Shown here: positions 9,169-18,204 of the stretch, in pieces
How the letters are laid out: each line of letters begins with the position of its first letter
Position numbering within the stretch: position 1 is the stretch's first letter
Source: Natrinema sp. DC36
GTDB taxonomy: Archaea; Halobacteriota; Halobacteria; Halobacteriales; Natrialbaceae
DNA: 64,000 bases
Direction of reading: 5' to 3'
NCBI RefSeq assembly: GCF_020405225.1
Contig: NZ_CP084472.1
Coordinates: 124,001-188,000, forward strand
Translations under genes and position numbers: made by a program
The notes under the pieces: generated by a model
Databases searched by the model: none
What the model was told of the DNA's origin: nothing
The model's input: only the letters and a program-made list of their open reading frames with translations

Positions 9169-10506
9169 GTGCGCGTAATCGTCGTCGGTGCGGGCCAGGT
9201 CGGGTCGAACATCGCTGCCAGCCTCGACGACGAGCACAACGTCGTCGTGGTCGACACGGATCCCGAACGAGTCGAGTCGGTCACCTACTCCCACGACGTG
9301 TTGGCGATCCGGGGGAACGGGACCGCCCTCGGGACGCTCGAGGAGGCCGGCGTCGAGGAGGCCGATATGGTCATCGCGAGTACCGACATCGACGAGACGA
9401 ACATCGTCGTCTGCGGGGCGGCGAAGGCCGTCGCCGAGCCGTTCACGATCGCCCGCGTCAAGAAGACGAACCTGTTGCGGACGTGGGAGCAGTCCAGAGG
9501 CGCGTTCGGCGTCGATTTCATGGTCTGTACGGATCTCCAGACCGCCGAGACGATCGTTCGGATCGCCGGCTTGCCCGGCGCTCACGACGTGGAGACGTTC
9601 GCCGACGGGCTCGTCCAGATGGCCGAGTTCGAAGTCGGACCCGACAGTCCGATCGCCGGCGACACGGTCTCCGAGGCCGACCGCTTCGAGTCGTTGACCT
9701 TCGCGGCGCTGTTGCGCGACGATGAGATCGTTATTCCACGCGGAGAGACCGTCATCGAGGCGGGCGACGCCGTCGTCGTCATCGGTTCCGGGTCGAGCGT
9801 CCGCGAGTTCGCGGGCATCCTGACGCCGGGGCCGTCCCTCGAGGACGCCAACGAGATCGTCATCGTCGGCGGCACCGAGATCGGCTACCAGACGGCGCGA
9901 CTCTTCGAGGCCGAAGGGCTCGAGCCGCGACTCGTCGAACGGGATCCCGAGCGGGCGCGGGAGCTGGCCGAGAAACTGCCGGGAACGCTGGTTCTGCAGA
10001 GCGATGCGACGGACATCGACTTCCTCGTCCGCGAACACGTCGACGAGTCCGACATCGTCGTCGCTGCGGTCGAGGGCGACGAGAAGAACCTGCTCATCTC
10101 GCTGCTCGCGAAACGACTCGGCGTCGAGCGCACTATCGGCATCGTCGAGGTCGGGGAGTACGTCGACCTCTTCGAGACCGTCGGGATCGACGTCGGGGTC
10201 AACCCGCGGCTCGTGACCGCCGAGGAGATCACCCGCTTCACCCGCAAGCGACAGACCGAGAACGTCGCCATGCTCGAGTCCGATCGCGCCGAGGTCCTCG
10301 AGATCGAGGTCGGTTCAGAGAGCGCGCTCGCCGGCGAGCGGATCCGGGACGCGATGGCCGGCCTTCCCGCCGGAATCGTCATCGGAGCGATCACCCGCGA
10401 TGGGGAGCTGATCACCCCGCGAGGGGAGACCAAAGTCGAGAGCGGCGATCACGTGGTCGTCTTCGTCGATACGGCGGTGCTGGAGGAGGCCACGTCGGCC
10501 CTGTAA
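9169..10506 (+). CDS. trkA: Trk potassium uptake system NAD-binding regulatory protein TrkA
   Basis: Peripheral regulator of a TrkH-type potassium channel; potassium uptake is central to salt-in haloarchaea. The 445-residue length is the classic two-repeat form: RCK_N Rossmann domain 1 (VIVVGAGQVGSNIA, residues 3-16), TrkA_C near 140-220, a second RCK_N domain (IVIVGGTEIGYQTARLFE near 231) and a second TrkA_C ending the protein (ITPRGETKVESGDHVVVF). The start is a GTG at 9169. No trkH gene is adjacent in this window. Confidence 0.95.
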   Translation: MRVIVVGAGQVGSNIAASLDDEHNVVVVDTDPERVESVTYSHDVLAIRGNGTALGTLEEAGVEEADMVIASTDIDETNIVVCGAAKAVAEPFTIARVKKTNLLRTWEQSRGAFGVDFMVCTDLQTAETIVRIAGLPGAHDVETFADGLVQMAEFEVGPDSPIAGDTVSEADRFESLTFAALLRDDEIVIPRGETVIEAGDAVVVIGSGSSVREFAGILTPGPSLEDANEIVIVGGTEIGYQTARLFEAEGLEPRLVERDPERARELAEKLPGTLVLQSDATDIDFLVREHVDESDIVVAAVEGDEKNLLISLLAKRLGVERTIGIVEVGEYVDLFETVGIDVGVNPRLVTAEEITRFTRKRQTENVAMLESDRAEVLEIEVGSESALAGERIRDAMAGLPAGIVIGAITRDGELITPRGETKVESGDHVVVFVDTAVLEEATSAL

Positions 10507-10517
10507 CTCCGGTCGTC

Positions 10518-11570
10518 TCACCCGGCGTCGGCGACTCGCTCGCCGACCTCGAGCCCGTTGCGAAGCGCCGCGTGGAGTCGGGCCTCGCCGGCGACCCAGT
10601 CGCCGAGACAGTACAGCCCCTCGCGTTCGGCGCGCTCTAGCACTTCGCCGGGGAGGCCGTCCTCCGGGAGCGCGTGCCGCCACCCCTGGTAGTCGATCCA
10701 GTCGGGTTCGCGCAGGCGCTCGTCCCCGATGAGGTCGGCGGTCATCGCCGCGAGTCGTTCGCAGTTCTCTGCTGGTCGTTCGTCGTAGCGGTCGACGGAC
10801 CACTCGTGGTTGGCCTGGACGACCAGCACCGATTCCCCGTCGGGGACGTGGCCGGGTTTGCACTCCTCGCGGGCGACCCAGCCGATCTCGTGGGCCTTGT
10901 CCGTGTTGACCAGCGCGTAGTAGGGACGCTCGAGTTCGAACGGATAGTGGAAGATCCCGGTCCAGATCGTCCGGAAGGGGACCGCTTCGACGGCGGCTGC
11001 GAGCGACTCCCACGTATCGGTGCCGCTCGACCAGTCGGCCGACCGCAGCAGGTCGGCCGTCTGCGGTGCCGGCGGATTCAGGAGCACTGCGTCGAATGGG
11101 CCCCAGCGGGTTCCGGACGCGTCCTCGAGTCGCCAGCTCCCCTCTCCGTCGTCGGGTTCACGAACTAGTGTTTCTACTCGCGTCTCCCGGTGGACGCTCG
11201 CGTCGGTACGGGTGAAGAGTCGCTTCGCGATCTGGGTCAGCCCCTGTCGGTAGGTCCACTTATGATCGTCGCGGCCGTCTCCCGGCGACACCGTACCCGC
11301 GCGATCGAACGTCCAGACCGGCTCCGTCACGTCGACCAGTCCCTCGTCGTCCAGTGTCTCCGTTAGTAGTTCGACCACGCGCTCGTCGTCCGACGTGACG
11401 TAGTTCGCGCCGTAGTCGTAGACGACGTCGTCGCGACGCCTCGTCGCGGCCCGGCCACAGAGACCGCGAGACTTCTCGAGAACAGTGACTTCCGTTTCGG
11501 TCGGCGCTCCGTCGATGGCGTAGGCCGCGGCCGCCGCGGCCGCCCCGGCACCGACGATTCCGATTCGCAT
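10518..11570 (-). CDS. Renalase-like FAD-dependent amine oxidase family protein
   Basis: Flavoprotein of the NAD(P)/FAD amine-oxidase fold, 350 aa. The dinucleotide motif IGIVGAGAAAAAAAYAI is at residues 3-19, followed by TVLEKSRGLCGRAATRR (the second half of the FAD site) and the family motif YDYGANYVTSDD. The C-terminal FAD motif is LYCLGDWVAGEARLHAALRNG. This layout matches renalase-like proteins, which oxidise mis-reduced nicotinamide isomers in some organisms; the substrate here is not established. The ATG at 11570 is chosen because it starts directly at the Rossmann strand, leaving 81 bases of spurious upstream frame. It is convergent with trkA. Confidence 0.85.
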   Translation of the reverse strand: MRIGIVGAGAAAAAAAYAIDGAPTETEVTVLEKSRGLCGRAATRRRDDVVYDYGANYVTSDDERVVELLTETLDDEGLVDVTEPVWTFDRAGTVSPGDGRDDHKWTYRQGLTQIAKRLFTRTDASVHRETRVETLVREPDDGEGSWRLEDASGTRWGPFDAVLLNPPAPQTADLLRSADWSSGTDTWESLAAAVEAVPFRTIWTGIFHYPFELERPYYALVNTDKAHEIGWVAREECKPGHVPDGESVLVVQANHEWSVDRYDERPAENCERLAAMTADLIGDERLREPDWIDYQGWRHALPEDGLPGEVLERAEREGLYCLGDWVAGEARLHAALRNGLEVGERVADAG

Positions 11571-11775
11571 CACGATCGCAGTTCGACTCGAGGGATCAAG
11601 TAAGCCGGCCCGAACTGCAGTGGTCCGAACGCTCGGCGGCCCGTCGACCACGCCGCTCGCCGGTCATCGATGTCGGCCGACGTGTGGGCGTCACCGCCCC
11701 GTCTCGAGCGATCGGACGGTCACGCGAACCGTCGGATCGAACGGCTTTTGCAACGTCGGCAGGTAGGAGCGGGCG

Positions 11776-12588
11776 ATGGACGTACTGATCGTCGGCGCGG
11801 GGTCGATGGGGACGTGGTTCGGGGACGCGATCGACGCCCGGGTCACGTTCGCCGATCTCGACCGAGACGCGGCGGCGACCGCGGCCGAGGCGGTCGGGGG
11901 GGATGTCACCGACCTCGAGGGGGAGACGACGTTCGACGTCGTCTGTCTCGCGGTGCCGATGACTCACGTGACCGACGCGATTGCCGACCAGGCCGACCGC
12001 GCCGAGCGGGCGGTCGTCGACGTGTCGGGCGTGATGGAGCCCGCGATAGCGGCGATGGAACGTCACGCCCAGGAACTGGAGCGCGTGAGCCTGCACCCGC
12101 TGTTCGCACCCGAGCGGGCACCCGGCTCTATCGCCGTCGTCCGGGCTCGTTCGGGGCCGGTAACTGACGAGCTACTTGCGGCCCTCGAGGAACGGGGGAA
12201 CGAACTACTCGAGACGACGGCCGCGGAACACGACGAGGCCATGGAGACCGTTCAGGCGGCGACCCACGCCGCGGTTTTCTCTTTCGCCCTCGCAGCGGAA
12301 TCGGTCCCTGAGGGGTTCGAAACTCCGATTTACGAGGATTTGCGGCGACTCGCCCGACAGGTAACCGCGGGAACGCCGCGTGTCTACGCCGACATTCAGG
12401 ACACGTTCGACGGCGCGGATGCCGTCGCCGACGCCGCCGACGAAATCGCCGCCGCCGGACCCGAGGAACTCGAGGCGCTGTACCGTGAGGCGGCCGCGAA
12501 CTGGCACGCCGAACGCGACGAACGTGACGAACACGACGAAGGTGTCAAACACGACGAACGACGCGATACCGGAGGGAACACCACGTGA
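11776..12588 (+). CDS. tyrA: Prephenate dehydrogenase
   Basis: Tyrosine-pathway enzyme that oxidatively decarboxylates prephenate to 4-hydroxyphenylpyruvate with NAD(P). The Rossmann motif VLIVGAGSMGTWFG opens the protein. The middle has DVVCLAVPMTHVTDA, VVDVSGVMEPA and RVSLHPLFAP, whose Ser-Leu-His-Pro matches the dehydrogenase active-site histidine. It has 270 residues; the C-terminal ~25 are a charged tail rich in Asp, Glu, Arg and His (DERDEHDEG) that looks non-essential. The stop overlaps the start of the Rsm22-type gene by four bases, so the two are probably translationally coupled. Confidence 0.9.
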   Translation: MDVLIVGAGSMGTWFGDAIDARVTFADLDRDAAATAAEAVGGDVTDLEGETTFDVVCLAVPMTHVTDAIADQADRAERAVVDVSGVMEPAIAAMERHAQELERVSLHPLFAPERAPGSIAVVRARSGPVTDELLAALEERGNELLETTAAEHDEAMETVQAATHAAVFSFALAAESVPEGFETPIYEDLRRLARQVTAGTPRVYADIQDTFDGADAVADAADEIAAAGPEELEALYREAAANWHAERDERDEHDEGVKHDERRDTGGNTT

Positions 12589-14162
12589 GCGACCATCGCG
12601 ACGCCGTTCGATCGAACGCGAAGTATCTGCGCAACGTCCGACCGATCGACCCCGAGGAGATCTGCGAGTACGTCGAGGGGAACCCCCATCCGGCGGTAGT
12701 CAGACAGCTCCTCCGCGAGGAGGCCGCCGACCTCGGACTACTCGAGCGGGACGACGGGCTGTTCGTTCCGGTCGACGACGAGCCGGTTCGACCCCTGCGG
12801 GGACCGATCGAACGGCTTCCGACCGACTACGAACGCCGGCTCGAGGACCTGCTCGCCGATCGGTACGGCCCGAACTGGGAGGGCGGCGCGTCGGGGGACC
12901 TGCTCCGCTCGACGATCCGTCGGTTCAAAGCGAGCTACCTCGACGGTCAACCGGTCGAGTACGACGACGACGTGGCCGCGGGGTACGCGATCTACCACCT
13001 TCCGGGGTACTACGCGGCGGTGCAGTACGCGCTCGACGATCTCGCGGAACGAGGGCTGCTGGGCCGGAAGCTTCGGGTCCTCGATATCGGCGCGGGCGTC
13101 GGCGGCCCCGCGCTCGGCCTCTGTGACTACCTCCCCGACGATTCCTTGCTCGAGTACCACGCGATCGAGCCCAGCGCGGCCGCGGACGTGCTCGAGGAAC
13201 TGCTCGCGGAGACGGGGCGGAACGTCCACACGACGATTCACCGGACGACCGCGGAGGCGTTCGATCCGAGCGAGGCCGTGAACGGTGGCGGTGACAGTGG
13301 CGGTTCCGGCGACGGGTTCGACCCCACTGCACCGGACGACGGCTTCGATCTCATTCTCGGCTGTAACGTCCTGAGCGAACTCGAGGACCCCGCCGAAGTC
13401 ACGCGATCGTTCCTCGAGACGCTCGCGCCGGACGGCGCGCTGCTCGCGATGGCCCCCGCGGACAAGAACACCAGCGTCGGACTGCGCGAGGTGGAACGGG
13501 ACCTCGAGGGCGAGCGTCTCTGGGACCGAGCGGCGATGGATTTCGACGCGACTGGCGATTCCGATTCGGCAACCTATCGACGCGGGGAGGTGACGGTTTA
13601 CGGCCCCACCGTCAGGCTCTGGCCCGGCGAAACCCCCTCGGATCGCGGGTGGTCCTTCGATGTCCGGTCCGATCTGGAGGTACCGGGTTTCCAGCGGCGA
13701 CTCGACGAGGCCGCGCCGGCCGACGACGACGATCACGCGCCCGGCGAGTTCGTCAACGTCGACGTCCAGTTTTCCTACTCGCTCCTGCGTCTCGACGGCC
13801 GTCGGCGGATCGATATGGCGCTCGAGACGAACGAGTGGGCGAAGATGGCCGAGATGGAACGCCACGTCACGAACCGGATCGACATCGTGGCGGCGAAGCT
13901 TAGCCGGTCGTTAAGCGGTGACGGCGACGGGAACGGCGGCCGCGGCGGCCGGTCGAATCCGCTGTTCAAGATCAGCGACGGCAGCGAAGCCGTCGATCAC
14001 TACGCCGTCGTGACGAACGAAACGTCGCTCAACGGACCGCTGCTCGAGGCCGACTACGGCGAGGTCTGCACGTTCGAACGCATCCTCGCGCTCTGGAACG
14101 ACGACGAGGAAGCCTACAATCTGGTCGTCGACGAGGAGACGGTCGTCGATCGAATCGGCTGA
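12585..14162 (+). CDS. Rsm22-family ribosomal small-subunit methyltransferase-like protein
   Basis: 525-residue protein of the Rsm22 family, linked in mitochondria to small-subunit assembly. The class I SAM-binding motif VLDIGAGVGGPALGL lies at about 165-179, after the family segment AIYHLPGYYAAVQYALDDL. LILGCNVLSELEDP near 262 is the usual post-motif, and a C-terminal domain follows after residue 340. A Gly/Ser/Asp-rich insert (about 235-252) interrupts the methyltransferase domain, and a second Gly-rich stretch is near 445. Start ATGA overlap with tyrA. The RNA target is unknown in archaea. Confidence 0.85.
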   Translation: MSDHRDAVRSNAKYLRNVRPIDPEEICEYVEGNPHPAVVRQLLREEAADLGLLERDDGLFVPVDDEPVRPLRGPIERLPTDYERRLEDLLADRYGPNWEGGASGDLLRSTIRRFKASYLDGQPVEYDDDVAAGYAIYHLPGYYAAVQYALDDLAERGLLGRKLRVLDIGAGVGGPALGLCDYLPDDSLLEYHAIEPSAAADVLEELLAETGRNVHTTIHRTTAEAFDPSEAVNGGGDSGGSGDGFDPTAPDDGFDLILGCNVLSELEDPAEVTRSFLETLAPDGALLAMAPADKNTSVGLREVERDLEGERLWDRAAMDFDATGDSDSATYRRGEVTVYGPTVRLWPGETPSDRGWSFDVRSDLEVPGFQRRLDEAAPADDDDHAPGEFVNVDVQFSYSLLRLDGRRRIDMALETNEWAKMAEMERHVTNRIDIVAAKLSRSLSGDGDGNGGRGGRSNPLFKISDGSEAVDHYAVVTNETSLNGPLLEADYGEVCTFERILALWNDDEEAYNLVVDEETVVDRIG

Positions 14163-14336
14163 GACGGTCTCCTGACAGTCAGTTCCGGCGCGCCCGCATG
14201 ACGGGTCGCGGGTGCGTCGGGACACGGTGACAGCGGACCGTCTGAAACGGTCGGCTAAACCGCCCGAGATAACCGATCGAACCGCCCGAGACGGGAAAGC
14301 GGTGGGCTTTTCGCACCGCCGACCGACCGGCGTGAC

Positions 14337-15125
14337 ATGAGCGACGACCTCGAGATCCTGTTGACCAACGACGACGGGATCGACAGCACCGGTATCAGGG
14401 CGCTGTACGACGCCCTTTCCGAGCACGCCAACGTGACCGTCGTCGCGCCGGCCGACGACCGAAGCGCCTGCGGCCGATCGCTTTCCCACGAAGTCGAGGT
14501 CGACGATCACGAACTGGGCTATGCGGTCTACGGGACCCCTGCAGACTGCGTCGTCGCCGGTCTCGCCGAACTCGGCCCGTTTCCGGACCTCGTCGTCGCC
14601 GGCTGTAACAAGGGGGCAAACCTCGGCGAGTACGTCCTCGGTCGCTCGGGGACGATTAGTGCGGCCGTCGAGGCCGCCTTCTTCGACGTTCCCGCGATCG
14701 CGACCTCGCTGTACGTCCCCGTCGACGACACCCCGTTCGCGGAGACGGAGGTAACCACCGACGACTACGCCGAAGCGACCCGCGTCACGACCTATCTCGC
14801 CGATCGAGCGCTCGAGGCCGGCGTCTTCGACCACGCCGCCTATCTCAACGTCAACGTTCCGCTGCCGGACGGTGAACCCGCCCCGATCGATGTCACGCGC
14901 CCCTCGAAACGCTACGAGATGGACGCCGAACGCGACGGCGCACGCGTCACTCTCCACGACCGCGTCTGGGAGGATATGACCCCCGACAGGCTTCCCGATC
15001 CCGAGGGCACCGACCGCCGCGCGGTCGTCGAGGGTCGTATCAGCGTCTCACCCCTGACCGCACCTCATTCGACGAACCACCACGAGGCGCTCGATGCGCT
15101 CGCTGACACTTACAGTAGTCTCTGA
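14337..15125 (+). CDS. surE: 5'/3'-nucleotidase SurE
   Basis: Metal-dependent nucleotide phosphatase (survival protein E family), 262 aa. The N-terminal signature ILLTNDDGIDSTGIRAL carries the metal-binding Asp pair. It is followed by VVAPADDRSACGRSLS and by the family motif GTPADCVVAGLAEL. A second metal and substrate segment is VVAGCNKGANLGEYVLGRSG. SurE enzymes remove phosphate from 5'- or 3'-nucleoside monophosphates and sometimes polyphosphate. The gene has its own 174-bp upstream region and no partner on the same strand downstream. Confidence 0.93.
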   Translation: MSDDLEILLTNDDGIDSTGIRALYDALSEHANVTVVAPADDRSACGRSLSHEVEVDDHELGYAVYGTPADCVVAGLAELGPFPDLVVAGCNKGANLGEYVLGRSGTISAAVEAAFFDVPAIATSLYVPVDDTPFAETEVTTDDYAEATRVTTYLADRALEAGVFDHAAYLNVNVPLPDGEPAPIDVTRPSKRYEMDAERDGARVTLHDRVWEDMTPDRLPDPEGTDRRAVVEGRISVSPLTAPHSTNHHEALDALADTYSSL

Positions 15126-15597
15126 CGCGGGGGAATTCGCATCTCGTGGCAGCGGCGTGATCGGATGCGGTGACGGTCACGTCTCGGCTCGCTCGAAAGC
15201 GGGACGACTCCGCTGATAGCTGACGGCGTGGTGCCTGGTGCGAGCGAGTCGCGTCGACACCAACTCGAACTGTCGACGCGTGCTGCGTGTCGCAAGTGGT
15301 AATAGTGCTCGCGCGTTACGGCCAGTAACAGGGCTCGAGACGGGGAAATCGGTGACTACCGCAGTATCGAGCGTGTGGTAGATGAGCGCCTCGATCGGAA
15401 TCGCGTTGTCGGCGTGCCTGTCGGTCGCTCAAAGTGATAACTGGCTTGCGGGTCGCAAGGCAGCCGCTATTCGATGACGGAACCGTCACGATAGTCACGC
15501 CGTAATCGCCGGGTCGTAACCATGTCATTCCCAAAACATAAAACCAAGGTAGGTGGGCGTTCAAGTTGTGATAGTTCCAATGGAGCGTGATCAATAG
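15126..15597. other. Intergenic region without a recognised gene
   Basis: The 472 bases hold no convincing coding frame; a 92-codon minus-strand frame lacks a plausible composition. An AT-rich box (about 15534-15546, AAAACATAAAACC) is the likely promoter of the gene at 15598, which would leave a short leader. Confidence 0.5.
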
Positions 15598-15993
15598 ATG
15601 GTATTCAATACACTCTGGGCTCGTATCTCCTCTCTCTGGAGCGGTTCGGCCGACGAGTCCCGAGCGAGCGAGTCCGCATCGACATCGAGCGAGGAAACAA
15701 GCGAAGAACCCGACGACGAAACGTTAAGCTATGCCGAAGAAATCGAGTACGGCGTCGACGAACACGATCTCCCCGACGAAGACAAAATTCTCCGACTGCT
15801 CGTCAAACGCGGCGGCCGCGTCGACCAATCGACCATTCGCGAGGAAACGGGGTGGTCGACGGATCGACTCGAGGACGTCATCGACCGTATGGAGGACGAC
15901 GACCAGGTCAGCGCCATCACCGTCGGCCGCAAGCGCGTGATCTGCCGGCGCGGGTTCGAACCGAAGGGCTATCGCGGCCACCTCAACGAATAA
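15598..15993 (+). CDS. Winged-helix DNA-binding protein (DUF7343-like)
   Basis: 131-residue protein with an acidic, Ser/Glu-rich N-terminal half (about 18-60) and a C-terminal MarR-like winged helix (about 58-120). The helix-turn-helix core is KILRLLVKRGGRVDQSTIRE followed by ETGWSTDRLEDVIDRM and a wing (QVSAITVGRKRVIC). The pattern is close to the domain in the protein at 21897. The N-terminus MVFNTLWARISSLWS is amphipathic. Probably a small local transcription factor; its target is unknown. Confidence 0.75.
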   Translation: MVFNTLWARISSLWSGSADESRASESASTSSEETSEEPDDETLSYAEEIEYGVDEHDLPDEDKILRLLVKRGGRVDQSTIREETGWSTDRLEDVIDRMEDDDQVSAITVGRKRVICRRGFEPKGYRGHLNE

Positions 15994-16165
15994 CGGCTCG
16001 GTCCCCCGTCCCAAATGACGGCGCAGCTCTCCTCCCCCCGAAACGGCGGCGGATTCGATCGGCACGAGTCATCCGTTCTCCCTCTCCGTCCCGACGAACG
16101 CTGTCACCAAGTTATCTCCCAGCCCACGTTTATACGCGGTGTCGGCATATGCGGAGCCGAGTTTG

Positions 16166-16333
16166 ATGGCTCTCACGATCGAAAACGCGCGGGTCCTCGT
16201 CGACTACGAGGGGACCGACTACGCTTTCGAGGTCGTCGGCGACACCGAACTCGAGTACGCGGAGACGAGCGTGCCGGAGGCGACAATACCTGACGAGGAA
16301 CTCGAGACGCAGGGGGTACATCGTTTACCGTGA
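16166..16333 (+). CDS. Small conserved-looking acidic protein (55 aa)
   Basis: Small acidic frame beginning MALTIENARVLVDYEG and rich in beta-forming residues. A TATA-like box TTTATACGCGG about 30 bases upstream of the ATG at 16166 fits a leaderless transcript, which supports this start over the in-frame upstream codon at 16139. No domain is recognised and no function can be assigned. Confidence 0.5.
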   Translation: MALTIENARVLVDYEGTDYAFEVVGDTELEYAETSVPEATIPDEELETQGVHRLP

Positions 16334-16437
16334 CTGATGTCGGTAGCGTCGTTCCGGTACGCAGCGCATCCGCTTTCGTGACACTCCCCGTCGAGTGGAA
16401 ACCTTCATTCCGGTGTTTTTCCAACGTGCTGGTGGGG

Positions 16438-16629
16438 ATGGCACACAAAGACGATGTAACGAGGGTACTCGCAGCGTGTACGGCATGTGGATCCGCCTAC
16501 GCGGCACGGCGGTGGCCGGACGGCGAGATTCAGATTATCGGGCAAGACGGCTGTTCGTGCGGTTCGACCGACTTCGAACTGGTCGACGATTCGAATGACG
16601 GTCTCGGGGCCGACCCCGACGGCGGTTGA
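16438..16629 (+). CDS. Small zinc-ribbon-like protein (63 aa)
   Basis: Short protein with CTAC at residues 13-16 and CSCG at about 41-44, a spacing that would suit a single zinc ribbon. The ATG at 16438 (MAHKDDVTRVL) is chosen because the upstream extension to 16330 has no protein-like composition. The end is acidic. Such small haloarchaeal zinc-finger proteins are often regulatory or ribosome-associated, but the role of this one is unknown. Confidence 0.55.
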   Translation: MAHKDDVTRVLAACTACGSAYAARRWPDGEIQIIGQDGCSCGSTDFELVDDSNDGLGADPDGG

Positions 16630-17196
16630 TCCGAGCGTGCTGTCGAGGATAGAAGCGCGTGAACCGCCTCGGTGTCAAGTGGTTCGAGACGCCAACGATG
16701 CCTCGTCATCCCGAGAATCGAAGATTCTCGGACGACTCCGAGTCACTCGGCCTGCTCCGCCTGTAGAGAGACAGTGACTACTGTAGTCGTCGCTCAGCCG
16801 GTACTCAACGGGGCCTGACGGTATCCGAAACAGTATCGCCGGTCCGAATCAACGGCGGCAATCCACGTCATTCAGGCTCTGAGCGAGGGCAATTGTCCGA
16901 TCAAAACGGCTTTATGATCCGTATAGTGAACCGCCGAACAGCGAAAGTATCCCGTAATGAAATCTCGCATACCCGTCCGAGACGGGCAGCACGACCGGCA
17001 CAACGCCTCGAGCGGCCGTCTAAATCGACATTCGTCCGAGAACGTGGTCGTTCCGACAGCGGAAACTGATCGCTCGAGGGCGGAGACCACGGACTGGCCG
17101 CCCGCGGTCCGACGACGACTGACAGTCTCAGCGATCAGCGAGACGACGAGTGCGTAACCCACTGATCACCGGATTGCAATCCTTCAATTACCGATA
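16630..17196. other. Intergenic region with a hairpin and no clear gene
   Basis: 567 bases. Apart from the hairpin at 16711-16731, there is only a 66-codon frame at 16957 with basic, low-information composition that was not accepted as a gene. Confidence 0.4.
16711..16731. other. Perfect hairpin, possible transcription end or RNA structure
   Basis: CCGAGAATC and GATTCTCGG form a perfect nine-base-pair stem with a three-base loop. It lies 80 bases after the small zinc-ribbon gene. No run of T follows, so it does not look like a classical archaeal terminator. Confidence 0.4.
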
Positions 17197-18204
17197 ATGA
17201 GCCGCAACACCCAACAACACGGAACGAAGACCCGATCGATTCAGAGCAGCGTCCAGGTTATACTCACCGTCAGTGGCATCCTCTTCCTCCTGGCCGGGCT
17301 GGTACTCGCTGCGAGCGGGGCATCCGTCAGTAGCGCGATCGGGTCTGTCACCGACCGATTTGACGACTCGAGCCAACCGGCTGACGACGATATCGATTCG
17401 TCGAATGGTGACGCTGCGAGCGGTGGCGGTGGTAACGAAACCGATGATACTGACGGCGGTGATAGCGATACCGGCGACGGTGGTGACGGCAATACCGGTG
17501 ACGGAGGTGACAGTGATACCGGCGATAGCGGTGACGGCGATACCGGCGATGGTGGTGACGGCGATACCGGTGACGGCGGTGACGGCGATGGCGACAGTGG
17601 CGATGGCAATACCGACGGTGATGATAGCGACGGTGGTGACAACGGAGATGGTAGCGGCGGCGACGACGGAACACACGCGTTGACAGTGTCCGTAGTAGAT
17701 CAAGACGGTAATGCGGTCGACGGAGCCGACGTGAGCCTTGATGACCTCTCCAGCGACGAGAAAACGACCGGCGGAGATGGCGAGGTCGAGTGGGAGGTCG
17801 AGGACGGCACCTACAGCGTTACCGCGAATGCGGACGGATACCAGTCCGCTGAAGACAGCGTCGAGATCGACGGCAGCGACGAATCGATCGAACTGACGCT
17901 CGAGGAAGAAGGCGATAGTTCGGGCGATGACGACTCGAGCGACGGCAGTAACACGGTCACGTTCGTCGTGGAAGACCAGAACGGCGACCCGCTCGAGAAC
18001 GCGACCGTTGCGCTCGAGGAGCAAGCGCTGTTTGGGGGGAAAGAGGAGAAAACCGTCGACGAGAATGGCGAGGTCGAATTCGAGCGCGAGAACGGCGAAT
18101 ACTCGTTCACCGTGACCGTAGACGGGAACGAATCGGACGAATACACCGTCGAAGTCGATGGCGACACGAGACAGGTCGTGACGTACGAGACGACTGACGG
18201 CTAG
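17197..18204 (+). CDS. Membrane-anchored Asp/Gly-rich surface protein with two carboxypeptidase-regulatory-like domains
   Basis: 335-residue cell-surface protein. An uncleaved N-terminal anchor or signal spans about 19-44 (ILTVSGILFLLAGLVLAASG). A very acidic Gly/Asp/Thr linker built of units such as GDGDTGDG runs from about 53 to 160. Two beta-sandwich CarboxypepD_reg-like domains follow (about 161-232 and 248-335); each has VxDQxGxxxxxAxVxL followed by a Y-rich strand (GTYSVTANADGYQS; GEYSFTVTVDGNES). Such domains usually act as stalks or adhesins. No C-terminal sorting signal is present, so the N-terminal helix is the likely anchor. It has no operon partner. Confidence 0.7.
   Translation: MSRNTQQHGTKTRSIQSSVQVILTVSGILFLLAGLVLAASGASVSSAIGSVTDRFDDSSQPADDDIDSSNGDAASGGGGNETDDTDGGDSDTGDGGDGNTGDGGDSDTGDSGDGDTGDGGDGDTGDGGDGDGDSGDGNTDGDDSDGGDNGDGSGGDDGTHALTVSVVDQDGNAVDGADVSLDDLSSDEKTTGGDGEVEWEVEDGTYSVTANADGYQSAEDSVEIDGSDESIELTLEEEGDSSGDDDSSDGSNTVTFVVEDQNGDPLENATVALEEQALFGGKEEKTVDENGEVEFERENGEYSFTVTVDGNESDEYTVEVDGDTRQVVTYETTDG
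17455..17640 (+). repeat. In-frame tandem repeats coding for Gly/Asp/Thr
   Basis: Imperfect repeats of about 15-30 bases around GGTGACGGCGATACCGG encode the acidic linker of the surface protein. The array is a probable site of length variation. Confidence 0.8.

Noticed and set aside
16957-17157. 66-codon frame
   Set aside because: Basic, low-information composition unlike haloarchaeal proteins, with no clear promoter spacing; not listed as a gene.
17455-17640. Possible CRISPR array because of regular repeats
   Set aside because: The units are short, in frame, without spacers and encode a Gly/Asp linker.
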